In this document: positions 28,178 through 40,648 of the stretch, piece after piece
Layout of the letters: every line of letters begins with the position of its first letter
How positions within the stretch are numbered: position 1 is the first letter of the stretch
DNA from: Actinernus sp. WN-2022
Taxonomy: Eukaryota > Cnidaria > Anthozoa > Actiniaria > Actinernidae
Direction: 5' to 3'
Length of the DNA stretch: 64,000 bases
NCBI GenBank assembly: GCA_030867875.1
Contig: JAOWCC010001634.1
Coordinates: 105,234,909 to 105,298,908 of the forward strand
Translations under genes and position numbers: made by a program
Notes under the pieces: generated by a model
Databases searched by the model: none
What the model saw: only the letters and a program-made list of their open reading frames with translations
What the model was told of the DNA's origin: nothing

Positions 28178-30934
28178 GATATACTACTGCTCCTTTCATA
28201 TTTATACGGCGCAATGAAAAATCTTAATTTGAGCTCTCAAGCAGGAATCTGTTCGTTTTAAAACTTTTGACGGCGCAATTAAAAATCTTAATTGAAGCTC
28301 TCACAATTTTGCAGTTCTGAGAAAACCTTAATTTTTTAGGTTGCAAGCAGAAATCTTTGATTGGAAATTATAAGACGCAATGAAAAATCTTAATCTCTTG
28401 ATTTGGAAATATTACGGCGGAATGAAAATTATAAGGCGCAATGAAAAATCTTAATCTCTTGATTTGGAAATTTGACGGCGGAATGAAAATTTATAATTTT
28501 AGCCACCAACCACAAACCGCTCCTTTCATATTTATACGGCGCAATGAAAAATCTTAATTTGAGCTCTCAAGCTGGAATCTGTTCGTTTTAAACTTTTGAC
28601 GGCGCAATTAAAAATCTTAATTGAAGCTCTCACAATTTTGCAGTTCTGCGAAAACCTTAATATTAGATTGGAAGCAGAAATCTTTGATTGGAAATTATCA
28701 GACGCAATGAAAAATCTTAATCTCCTGATTGGGAAATATTACGGCGGAATGAAATTTATAATTTTAGCCACCAACCACGAATCCCTCCTTTCATATTTAT
28801 GCGGCGCAATGAAAAATCTTATTTTGAGCTCTCAAGCAGGAATCTGTTCGTTTCAAACTTTGCAGCTCTGCGAAAACCTTAATTTTAGATTGCGTTAGCA
28901 CCAACTCTTCGATTGAAAATTATTAGGCGCAATGAAAAATCTTAATCTCTTGATATGGAAATTTGACGGCGAAATGAATATTTATAATTTTAGCCACCAA
29001 CCACGAATCCCTCCTTTCATATTTATGCGGCGCAATGAAAAATCTTAATTTGAGCTCTCAAGCAGGGGAATCTGTTCGTTTCAAACTTTGCAGCTCTGCG
29101 AAAACCTTAATTTTAGATTGCGTTAGCACCAACTCTTCGATTGAAAATTATAACGCGCAATGAAAAATCTTAATCTCTTGATATGGAAATTTGACGGCGA
29201 AATGAAAATTTTAAGGCGCAATGAAAAATCTTAATCTCTTGATTTGGAAATTTGACGGCGGAATGAAAATTTATAATTTTAGCCACCAACCACGAACCGC
29301 TCCTTTCATATTTACACGGCGCAATGAAAAATCTAAATTTGAGCTCTCAAGTAGGAATCTGTTCGTTTTAAACTTTTGACGGCGCAATTAAAGCTCTCAC
29401 AATTTTGCAGTTCTGCGAAAACCTTAATTTTTGATTGGAAGCAGAAATATTTGATTGGAAATTATAAGACGCAAAGAAAAATCTTAATCTCTTGATTTGG
29501 AAATATTACGGCGGAATGAAAATTATAAGGCGCAATGAAAAATCTTAATCTCTTGATTTGGAAATTTGACGGTGGAATGAAAATTTATAATTTTAGCCAC
29601 CAACCACGAACCGCTCCTTTCATATTTATACGGCGCAATGAAAAATCTTAATTTGAGCTCTCAAGCTGGAATCTGTTCGTTTTAAACTTTTGACGGCGCA
29701 ATTAAAAATCTTAATTGAAGCTCTCACAATTTTGCAGTTCTGCGAAAACCTTAATATTAGATTGGAAGCAGAAATCTTTGATTGGAAATTATCAGACGCA
29801 ATGAAAAATCTTAATCTCCTGATTGGGAAATATTACGGCGGAATGAAAATTTATAATTTTAGCCACCAACCACGAATCCCTCCTTTCATATTTATAGGGC
29901 GCATTGAAAATCTTAATTTGAGCTCTCAAGCAGGAATCTGTTCGTTTCAAACTTTGCAGCTCTGCGAAAACCTTAATTTTAGATTGCGTTAGCACCAACT
30001 CTTCGATTGAAAATTATAAGGCGCAATGAAAAATCTTAATCTCTTGATATGGAAATTTGACGGCGAAATGAATATTTATAATTTTAGCCACCAACCACGA
30101 ATCCCTCCTTTCATATTTATGCGGCGCAATGAAAAATCTTAATTTGAGCTCTCAAGCAGGAATCTGTTCGTTTCAAACTTTGCAGCTCTGCGAAAACCTT
30201 AATTTTAGATTGCGTTAGCACCAACTCTTCGATTGAAAATTATAACGCGCAATGAAAAATCTTAATCTCTTGATATGGAAATTTGACGGCGAAATGAAAA
30301 TTTTAAGGCGCAATGAAAAATCTTAATCTCTTGATTTGGAAATTTGACGGCGGAATGAAAATTTATAATTTTAGCCACCAACCACGAACCGCTCCTTTCA
30401 TATTTACACGGCGCAATGAAAAATCTTAATTTGAGCTCTCAAGTAGGAATCTGTTCGTTTTAAACTTTTGACGGCGCAATTAAAGCTCTCACAATTTTGC
30501 AGTTCTGCGAAAACCTTATTTTTTTACGTTGCAAGCAGAAATCTTTGATTGGAAATTATAAGACGCAATGAAAAATCTTAATCTCTTCATTTGGAAATAT
30601 TACCGCGGAATGAAAATTATAAGGCGCAATGAAATATCTTAATCTCTTGATTTGGAAATTTGACGGCGGAATGAAAATTTATAATTTTAGCCACCAACCA
30701 CGAACCGCTCCTTTCATATTTATACGGCGCAATGAAAAATCTTATTTGAGCTCTCAAGCTGGAATCTGTTCGTTTTAAACTTTTGACGGCGCAATTAAAA
30801 ATCTTAATTGAAGCTCTCACAATTTTGAAGTTCTGCGAAACCTTAATTTTAGATTGGAAGCAGAAATCTTTGATTGGAAATTATAAGACGCAAAGAAAAA
30901 GCTTAATCTCTTGATATGGAAATTTGACGGCGAA
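28178..30934. repeat. Satellite I, block 4
   Basis: Near copy of block 3 with small indels, for example a two-base insertion giving AGCAGGGGAATCTG near 29065 and a lost A near 28755. No gene. Confidence 0.9.
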
Positions 30935-31223
30935 ATAGTGATTGGTTTACCACTTGGTGTTATTGGTGGCTTATGTGGATTAATTTCAGCATCTACGACC
31001 ATTGGAGCTAAAAATTAGGAATAATAATACGATTCGTGATCTAGTATCGAAAGCCTTGCATGATGAAAATATATCTGACTCTGAATACAGTATCATCCTC
31101 GCTGAAGCAGATAAATACGAGATTATGAGGTCTGAAATTCGCCGAGAGACTCAAGGACAAATAAGCGAAAAAAACGTGGAACAAATTCGCTCATCTTCGT
31201 TCACAGTCGGTGAATCATTTTAA
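30935..31223 (+). pseudogene. 5'-truncated end of the small membrane protein, cassette E, with A5 run
   Basis: Here the A run has five instead of six A (CTAAAAATTAGG). The -1 frame of the helical tail is therefore open from a TTG at 31002 to the TAA at 31223 (73 codons), while the hydrophobic frame now hits a TAG. Without a promoter-proximal start it is unlikely to be expressed. Confidence 0.7.
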
Positions 31224-31341
31224 GAATGTTTCTATAGTGTTCCTTGTCCTTTTTACATTAGTAATAGTGTGTTTTGAAATTTTCTAGAGATGAATTTTGA
31301 TGTTTAAATCGTAAACGGCTGATTCAAGGCGCTTTGAAAGT

Positions 31342-31691
31342 AATTATGTAAAAATGCGGTCCGACAAGGACCGGTTTGGTAATTCAGTATAAATTATGTA
31401 AGAATGCGGTCCGACAAGGACCGGTTTGATAATTCAGTATAAATTATGTATGAATGCGGTCCGGCAATGACCGGTTTGGTAATTCAGTATAAATTATGTA
31501 AGAATGCGGTCCGGCAAGGACCGGTTTGGTAATTCAGTATAAATTATGTAAGAATACGGTCCGACAAGGACCGGTTTGATAATTCAGTATAAATTATGTA
31601 AGAATGCGGTCCGGCAAGGACCGGTATGGTAATTCAGTATAAATTATGTAAGAATGCGGTCCGACAAGGACCGTTTTCGTAATTGACATAC
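31342..31691. repeat. Seven-unit 50-bp hairpin array, cassette E
   Basis: Seven units with the same ordered variants as the other copies. Confidence 0.9.
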
Positions 31692-31750
31692 AATAAAAAC
31701 TATTTGTGTACATAGCACGTTGAAGTTGTTTTTCCCCAGTTCTTCCTCTA

Positions 31751-32707
31751 TCAGGATTTGTTCTTCTTGTGTATTTCACTATCGCTAGTTAGACCGTGTC
31801 TCATATAGATGGGCTCAAAGTGGGAATTGTAAGCAATCAACTCATTGATAAAACGCACGACCGAACCCTTATGTATACCACACCGTTTAACAACGTCAAT
31901 AAGAGACATACGAGATCCCGAACGATGTAGTACCTCGTAACTTGCTCCAACGACTTTAGTTCGAAGTATAGAGCTGGTACCTATATTGTTTTCTATTGCC
32001 GTATGAACAATCTCATAGACTATTTGTTGGACATTCTTAGGTACTCCTTGGGGGTCGAGTTTAGCAAAAGTCGTTGCAATGTGAGGAGCTATTCGATCGG
32101 TATTCAAATCTATATCGATCTTATCGTCATCATGTAGAGAACGTATAAAGACATTTCCACGACATATGCTTTTATTGTTTAGTTGCATAAAACGAGCGAC
32201 CTCTCCTTTAGATCGAATGAACCCACATTGTATACATGCTTGATAAAGTATAGCAGCTAAAATAGTTCGTTTCGCATAGCTACGTTTGATACAAACTTTA
32301 TGTACTTGAATGAATGCATCGGCTACGATTACTAATACATTTGTGGGAAACGAGAGGTCGCAATTTTGTTTATAAATAGTGTTGTATGCATGTAGTTCTC
32401 GCATAATCGTTCGTAGTTGTAAATCTTTGTTATCGCTTTGCTTTGGGATTGCGCGGTCTAGATCATGTTGATACCGAAAGCTATCCGGCCCTACTATGCG
32501 TAACCGAGTAGTAAGATCGATAGTTGTTTCTTCACATGATTCAGTCTCGGAAACAAGACCACAGGTGGGACATATGAATTCCGTTCCTTGCATTTCCATC
32601 GGGTATAGACATTCGGAACATGTTTCACCAGTGTTAATATGTAACCGTGGTTTGATATGTAGGCTTGCACAAATTTCTGAACCAAGTAATCTAATAAGGT
32701 CATCCAT
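31751..32707 (-). CDS. TFIIB-like transcription factor, copy E (intact)
   Basis: Open over 318 residues, with one private change, Ala for Thr in the HDLDRTIPK linker segment (residue 86). Zinc-ribbon and cyclin-like regions are unchanged. Start at ATG 32707; the upstream open extension reaches 32806. Confidence 0.75.
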   Translation of the reverse strand: MDDLIRLLGSEICASLHIKPRLHINTGETCSECLYPMEMQGTEFICPTCGLVSETESCEETTIDLTTRLRIVGPDSFRYQHDLDRAIPKQSDNKDLQLRTIMRELHAYNTIYKQNCDLSFPTNVLVIVADAFIQVHKVCIKRSYAKRTILAAILYQACIQCGFIRSKGEVARFMQLNNKSICRGNVFIRSLHDDDKIDIDLNTDRIAPHIATTFAKLDPQGVPKNVQQIVYEIVHTAIENNIGTSSILRTKVVGASYEVLHRSGSRMSLIDVVKRCGIHKGSVVRFINELIAYNSHFEPIYMRHGLTSDSEIHKKNKS

Positions 32708-32756
32708 ACTAGTTGTATACCATATGCCTGTCAATTGTCCAATTGTTTGTTTGTTT

Positions 32757-32825
32757 AAAAAAAAAGAAAAAAAATGAAGAGATGTCGCATAACAATTTCT
32801 CTTCATTCTTTTTTCTTTTTTTTTT
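32757..32825. terminator. A/T-flanked hairpin, cassette E
   Basis: Perfect 10-bp stem with flanking A and T runs. Confidence 0.5.
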
Positions 32826-32838
32826 CGTATCGTGATTT

Positions 32839-33171
32839 CTACTTATCCTCCGATTCTACTACATTTAGATCTTTATCACTAATGGAGAGGTCATCCAATG
32901 CATTATAGAGATTGTGAATGTCCACCACATTTGGATCTTTCTCGTGATTCTCTAATTCCTTTAGACGTATGAGGTTCGCCAACTCACTAGCCTCCTTAGC
33001 TATTTTCTCATTGAGTTTCTTCTTATTGTGAATGATACGGAGTCGAGGTGCACCACATCTTGCACAAAATTCGTGAATAGTACGACAGCCTCGACCACAC
33101 GTTAAACATGGAACGAATATGGCACATCTTCTTCCTATCTGGAAGTTATGTTGAGAGCAATACTCTGACAT
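32839..33171 (-). CDS. Zinc-ribbon protein, copy E (intact)
   Basis: Product identical to the other copies. The upstream non-coding DNA has a small private insertion (TTAAAAATAAAAATATAAC near 33256), yet the coding sequence is unaffected. Confidence 0.7.
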   Translation of the reverse strand: MSEYCSQHNFQIGRRCAIFVPCLTCGRGCRTIHEFCARCGAPRLRIIHNKKKLNEKIAKEASELANLIRLKELENHEKDPNVVDIHNLYNALDDLSISDKDLNVVESEDK

Positions 33172-33378
33172 CTTTGAACACTTCCTTATACAATAAATGA
33201 ACTATAGTAGTAAATAATACCTTATAAACATGTTTCTCTAATAGGAAGTTAAATGTTAAAAATAAAAATATAACAAAAAAAATAGTACAACGAAACTGTT
33301 CTAATCCGTAAAAAAGCGGTAGAAACCGGTCTCTTAATATAATGTATAAATACAATAAATAAACTCTAGTAGAATACT

Positions 33379-33505
33379 AAATGCCGTGTTTTGGCCCACG
33401 TTGCATTTTTTTGATGTATTTTCAACTAATGGACCCCGAACGAAGTGAGGATGTCCATTAGATGAAAAAAATAAAAATATATAACGTGGGCCAGAACAGG
33501 CATTT
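33379..33505. repeat. 127-bp foldback, cassette E
   Basis: Same arms and centre, with one private change (TTTGATGTATT instead of TTTGTTGTATT). Confidence 0.75.
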
Positions 33506-36500
33506 GATATACTACTGCTCCTTTCATATTTATACGGCGCAATGAAAAATCTTAATTTGAGCTCTCAAGCAGGAATCTGTTCGTTTAAAACTTTTGACGG
33601 CGCAATTAAAAATCTTAATTGAAGCTCTCACAATTTTGCAGTTCTGCGAAAACCTTAATTTTTTAGGTTGCAAGCAGAAATCTTTGATTGGAAATTATAA
33701 GACGCAATGAAAAATCTTAATCTCTTGATTTGGAAATATTACGGCGGAATGAAAATTATAAGGCGCAATGAAAAATCTTAATCTCTTGATTTGGAAATTT
33801 GACGGCGGAATGAAAATTTATAATTTTAGCCACCAACCACGAACCGCTCCTTTCATATTTATACGGCGCAATGAAAAATCTTAATTTGAGCTCTCAAGCT
33901 GGAATCTGTTCGTTTTAAACTTTTGACGGCGCAATTAAAAATCTTAATTGAAGCTCTCACAATTTTGCAGTTCTGCGAAAACCTTAATATTAGATTGGAA
34001 GCAGAAATCTTTGATTGGAAATTAGCAGACGCAATGAAAAAATCTTAATCTCCTGATTGGGAAATATTACGGCGGAATGAAAATTTATAATTTTAGCCAC
34101 CAACCACGAATCCCTCCTTTCATATTTATGCGGCGCAATGAAAAATCTTAATTTGAGCTCTCAAGCAGGAATCTGTTCGTTTCAAACTTTGCAGCTCTGC
34201 GAAAACCTTAATTTTAGATTGCGTTAGCACCAACTCTTCGATTGAAAATTATTAGGCGCAATGAAAAATCTTAATCTCTTGATATGGAAATTTGACGGCG
34301 AAATGAATATTTATAATTTTAGCCACCAACCACGAATCCCTCCTTTCATATTTATGCGGCGCAATGAAAAATCTTAAATTGAGCTCTCAAGCAGGAATCT
34401 GTTCGTTTCAAACTTTGCAGCTCTGCGAAAACCTTAATTTTAGATTGCGTTAGCACCAACTCTTCGATTGAAAATTATAAGGCGCAATGAAAAATCTTAA
34501 TCTCTTGATATGGAAATTTGACGGCGAAATGAAAATTTTAAGGCGCAATGAAAAATCTTAATCTCTTGATTTGGAAATTTGACGGCGGAATGAAAATTTA
34601 TAATTTTAGCCACCAACCACGAACCGCTCCTTTCATATTTACACGGCGCAATGAAAAATCTTAATTTGAGCTCTCAAGTAGGAATCTGTTCGTTTTAAAC
34701 TTTTGACGGCGCAATTAAAGCTCTCACAATTTTGCAGTTCTGCGAAAACCTTATTTTTTCACGTTGCAAGCAGAAATCTTTGATTGGAAATTATAAGACG
34801 CAATGAAAAATCTTAATCTCTTGATTTGGAAATTTGACGGCGGAATGAAAATTTATAATTTTAGCCACCAACCACGAACCGCTCCTTTCATATTTACACG
34901 GCCCAATGAAACATCTTAATTTGAGCTCTCAAGTAGGAATCTGTTCGTTTCAAACTTTTGACGGCGCAATTAAAAATCTTAATTGAAGCTCTCACAATTT
35001 TTCAGTTCTGCGAAAACCTTAATTTTTTAGGTTGCAAACAGAAATCTTTGATTGGAAATTATAAGACGCAATGAAAAATCTTAATCTCTTGATTTGGAAA
35101 TATTACGGCGGAATGAAAATTATAAGGCGCAATGAAAAATCTTAATCTCTTGATTTGGAAATTTGACGGTGGAATGAAAATTTATAATTTTAGCCACCAA
35201 CCAGGAATCCCTCCTTCCATATTTATAGGGCGCATTGAAAATCTTAATTTGAGCTCTCAAGCAAGAATCTGTTCGTTTCAAACTTTGCAGCTCTGCGAAA
35301 ACCTTAATTTTAGATTGCGTTAACACCAACTCTTCGATTGAAAATTATAAGGCGCAATGAAAAATCTTAATCTCTTGATATGGAAATTTGACGGCGAAAT
35401 GAATATTTATAATTTTAGCCACCAACTACGAATCCCTCCTTTCATATTTATGCGGCGCAATGAAAAATCTTAATTTGAGCTCTCAAGCAGGAATCTGTTC
35501 GTTTCAAACTTTGCAGCTCTGCGAAAACCTTAATTTTAGATTGCGTTAGCACCAACTCTTCGATTGAAAATTATAACGCGCAATGAAAAATCTTAATCTC
35601 TTGATATGGAAATTTGACGGCGAAATGAAAATTTTAAGGCGCAATGAAAAATCTTAATCTCTTGATTTGGAAATTTGACGGCGGAATGAAAATTTATAAT
35701 TTTAGCCACCAACCACGAACCGCTCCTTTCATATTTACACGGCGCAATGAAAAATCTTAATTTGAGCTCTCAAGTAGGAATCTGTTCGTTTTAAACTTTT
35801 GACGGCGCAATTAAAGCTCTCACAATTTTGCAGTTCTGCGAAAACCTTATTTTTTTACGTTGCAAGCAGAAATCTTTGATTGGAAATTATAAGACGCAAT
35901 GAAAAATCTTAATCTCCTGATTGGGAAATATTACGGCGGAATGAAAATTTATAATTTTAGCCACCAACCACGAATCCCTCCTTTCATATTTATAGGGCGC
36001 ATTGAAAATCTTAATTTGAGCTCTCAAGCAGGAATCTGTTCGTTTTAAACTTTTGACGGCGCAATTAAAAATCTTAATTGAAGCTCTCACAATTTTGCAG
36101 TTCTGCGAAAACCTTATTTTTTTAGGTTGCAAGCAGAAATCTTTGATTGGAAATTATAAGACGCAATGAAAAATCTTAATCTCTTCATTTGGAAATATTA
36201 CCGCGGAATGAAAATTATAAGGCGCAATGAAAAATCTTAATCTCTTGATTTGGAAATTTGACGGCGGAATGAAAATTTATAATTTTAGCCACCAACCACG
36301 AACCGCTCCTTTCATATTTATACGGCGCAATGAAAAATCTTAATTTGAGCTCTCAAGCTGGAATCTGTTCGTTTTAAACTTTTGACGGCGCAATTAAAAA
36401 TCTTAATTGAAGCTCTCACAATTTTGAAGTTCTGCGAAAACCTTAATTTTAGATTGGAAGCAGAAATCTTTGATTGGAAATTATAAGACGCAAAGAAAAA

Positions 36501-39500
36501 GCTTAATCTCTTGATATGGAAATTTGACGGCGAAATGAAAATTTTAAGGCGCAATGAAAAATCTTAATCTCTTGATTTGGAAATTTGACGGCGGAATGAA
36601 AATTTATAATTTTAGCCACCAACCACGAACCGCTCCTTTCATATTTACACGGCGCAATGAAAAATCTTAATTTGAGCTCTCAAGTAGGAATCTGTTCGTT
36701 TTAAACTTTTGACGGCGCAATTAAAGCTCTCACAATTTTGCAGTTCTGCGAAAACCTTATTTTTTTACGTTGCAAGCAGAAATCTTTGATTGGAAATTAT
36801 AAGACGCAATGAAAAATCTTAATCTCCTGATTGGGAAATATTACGGCGGAATGAAAATTTATAATTTTAGCCACCAACCACGAATCCCTCCTTTCATATT
36901 TATAGGGCGCATTGAAAATCTTAATTTGAGCTCTCAAGCAGGAATCTGTTCGTTTTAAACTTTTGACGGCGCAATTAAAAATCTTAATTGAAGCTCTCAC
37001 AATTTTGCAGTTCTGCGAAAACCTTATTTTTTTAGGTTGCAAGCAGAAATCTTTGATTGGAAATTATAAGACGCAATGAAAAATCTTAATCTCTTGATTT
37101 GGAAGTTTGACGGCGGAAAGAAAATTTATAATTATAGCCACCAACCACGAACCGCTCATTTCATATTTATACGGCGCAATGAAAAATCTTAATTTGAGCT
37201 CTCAAGCTGGAATCTGTTCGTTTTAAACTTTTGACGGCGCAATTAAAAATCTTAATTGAAGCTCTCACAATTTTGAAGTTCTGCGAAAACCTTAATTTTA
37301 GATTGGAAGCAGAAATCTTTGATTGGAAATTATAAGACGCAAAGAAAAATCTTAATCTCTTGATATGGAAATATGACGGCGAAATGAAAATTTATAATTT
37401 TAGCCACCAACCACGAATCCCTCCTTTCATATTTATACGGCGCATTGAAAATGTTAATTTGAGCTCTCAAGCAGGAATCTGTTCGTTTCAAACTTTGCAG
37501 CTCTGCGAAAACCTTAATTTTAGATTGCGTTAGCACCAACTCTTCGATTGAAAATTATAAGGCGCAATGAAAAATCTTAATCTCTTGATATGGAAATTTG
37601 ACGGCGAAATGAATATTTATAATTTTAGCCACCAACCACGAACCGCTCCTATCATATTTATACGGCGCAATGAAAAATCTTAATTTGAGCTCTCAAGCAG
37701 TAATCTGTTCGTTTTAAACTTTTGACGGCGCAATTAAAAATCTTAATTGAAGCTCTCACAATTTTGCAGTTCTGCGAAAACCTTATTTTTTTAGGTTGCA
37801 AGCAGAAATCTTTGATTGGAAATTATAAGACGCAATGAAAAATCTTAAACTCTTGATTTGGAAATTTGACGGCGGAATGAAAATTTATAATTTTCGCCAC
37901 CAACCACGAACCACTCCTTTCATATTTATACGGGGCGATGAAAAATCTTAATTTGAGCTCTCAAGCAGGAATCTGTTCGTTTTAAACTTTGAACGGCGCA
38001 ATTAAAAATCTTAATTGAAGCTCTCACAATTTTGCAGTTCTGCGAAAACCTTAATTTTTTAGGTTGCAAGCAGAAATATTTGATTGGAAATTATAAGACG
38101 CAATGAAAAATCTTAATCTCTTGATTTGGAAATATTACGGCGGAATGAAAATTTATAATTTTAGCCACCAACCACGAATCCCTCCTTTCATATTTATACG
38201 GCGCATTGAAAATCTTAATTTGAGCTCTCAAGCAGGAATCTGTTCGTTTCAAACTTTGCAGCTCTGCGAAAACCTTAATTTTAGATTGCGTAGCACCAAC
38301 TCTTCCATTGAAAATTATAAGGCGCAATGAAAAATCTTAATTTGAGCTCTCAAGCTGGAATCTGTTCGTTTTAAACTTTTGACGGCGCTATTAAAAATCT
38401 TAATTGAAGCTCTCACAATTTTGAAGTTCTGCGAAAACCTTAATTTTAGATTGGAAGCAGAAATCTTTGATTGGAAATTATAAGACGCAAAGAAAAATCT
38501 TAATCTCTTGATTTGGAAATTTGACGGCGGAATGAAAATTTATAATTTTCGCCACCAACCACGAACCACTCCTTTCATATTTATACGGGGCGATGAAAAA
38601 TCTTAATTTGAGCTCTCAAGCAGGAATCTGTTCGTTTTAAACTTTGAACGGCGCAATTAAAAATCTTAATTGAAGCTCTCACAATTTTGCAGTTCTGCGA
38701 AAACCTTATTTTTTTAGGTTGCAAGCAGAAATCTTTGATTGGAAATTATAAGACGCAATGAAAAATCTTAATCTCTTGATTTGGAAATATTACGGCGGAA
38801 TGAAAATTTATAATTTTAGCCACCAACCACGAATCCCTCCTTTCATATTTATACGGCGCATTGAAAATCTTAATTTGAGCTCTCAAGCAGGAATCTGTTC
38901 GTTTCAAACTTTGCAGCTCTGCGAAAACCTTAATTTTAGATTGCGTAGCACCAACTCTTCGATTGAAAATTATAAGGCGCAATGAAAAATCTTAATTTGA
39001 GCTCTCAAGCTGGAATCTGTTCGTTTTAAACTTTTGACGGCGCAATTAAAAATCTTAATTGAAGCTCTCACAATTTTGAAGTTCTGCGAAAACCTTAATT
39101 TTAGATTGGAAGCAGAAATCTTTGATTGGAAATTATAAGACGCAAAGAAAAATCTTAATCTCTTGATATGGAAATTTGACGGCGAAATGAATATTTGTAA
39201 TTTTAGCCACCAACCACGAATCCCTCCTTTCATATTTATACGGCGCAATGAAAAATCTTAATTTGAGCTCCCAATCAGGAATCTGTTCGTTTTAAACTTT
39301 TGACGGTGCAATTAAAAATCTTAATTGAAGCTCTCACAATTTTGCAGTTCTGCGAAAGCCTTAATTTTAGGTTGCAAGCAGAAATCTTTGATTGGAAATT
39401 ATAAGACGCAATGAAAAATCTTAATCTCTTGATTTGGAAATATTATGGCGGAATGAAAATTTATAATTTTAGCCACCAACCACGAATCCCTCTTTTCATA

Positions 39501-40648
39501 TTTATACGGCGCATTGAAAATCTTAATTTGAGCTCTCAAGCAGGAATCTGTTCGTTTCAAACTTTGCAGCTCTGCGAAAACCTTAATTTTAGATTGCGTA
39601 GCACCAACTCTTCGATTGAAAATTATAAGGCGCAATGAAAAATCTTAATCTCTTGATTTGGAAATTTGACGGCGGAATGAAAATTTATAATTTTAGCCAC
39701 CAACCACGAACCGCTCCTTTCATATTTATAGGGTGTAATGAACAATCTTAATTTGAGGTCTCAAGTAGGAATCTGTTCGTTTTAAACTTTTGACGGCGCA
39801 ATTAAAAATCTTAATTGAAGCTCTCACAATTTTGCAGTTCTGCGAAAACCTTAATTTTTTAGGTTGCAAGCAGAAATCTTTAATTGGAAATTATAAGACG
39901 CAAAGAAAAATCTTAATGTCTTGATATGGAAATTTGACGGCGAAATGAATATTTGTAATTTTAGCCACCAACCACGAATCCCTCCTTTCATATTTATACG
40001 GCGCAATGAAAAATGTTAATTTGAGCTCCCAAGCAGGAATCTGTTCGTTTCAAACTTTTGACGGCGCAATTAAAAATCTTAATTGAAGCTCTCACAATTT
40101 TGCAGTTCTGCGAAAACCTTAATTTTAGGTTGCAAGCAGAAATCTTCGATTGGAAATTATAAGACGCAATGAAAAATCTTAATCTCTTGATTTGGAAATA
40201 TTACGGCGGAATGAAAATTTATAATTTTAGCCACCAACCACGAATCCCTCTTTTCATATTTATACGGCGCATTGAAAATCTTAATTTGAGCTCTCAAGCA
40301 GGAATCTGTTCGTTTCAAACTTTGCAGCTCTGCGAAAACCTTAATTTTAGATTGCGTAGTACCAACACTTCGATTGAAAATTATAAGGCGCAATGGAAAA
40401 TCTTAATCTCTTGATTTGGAAATTTGACGGCGGAATAGAAATTTATAATTTTAGCCACCAACCACGAACCGCTCCTTTCATATTTATACGGCGCAATGAA
40501 AAATCTTAATTTGAGCTCTCAAGTAGGAATCTGTTCGTTTTAAACTTTTGACGGCGCAATTAAAAATCTTAATTGAAGCTCTCACAATTTTGCAGTTCTG
40601 CGAAAACCTTAAATTTTTAGGTTGCAAGCAGAAATCTTTGATTGGAAA

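Larger units (their letters stand above)
30935..33505. repeat. Amplified viral cassette, copy E
   Basis: Fifth and last copy, about 5322 bases after copy D. Same left fusion; beyond its foldback the satellite continues without another cassette. Confidence 0.9.

Noticed and set aside
7402..33505. The five cassettes as a pure assembly artefact
   Set aside because: Copies carry private substitutions, indels and different satellite spacers, which argues for real duplication; exact copy number still depends on assembly quality in satellite DNA.
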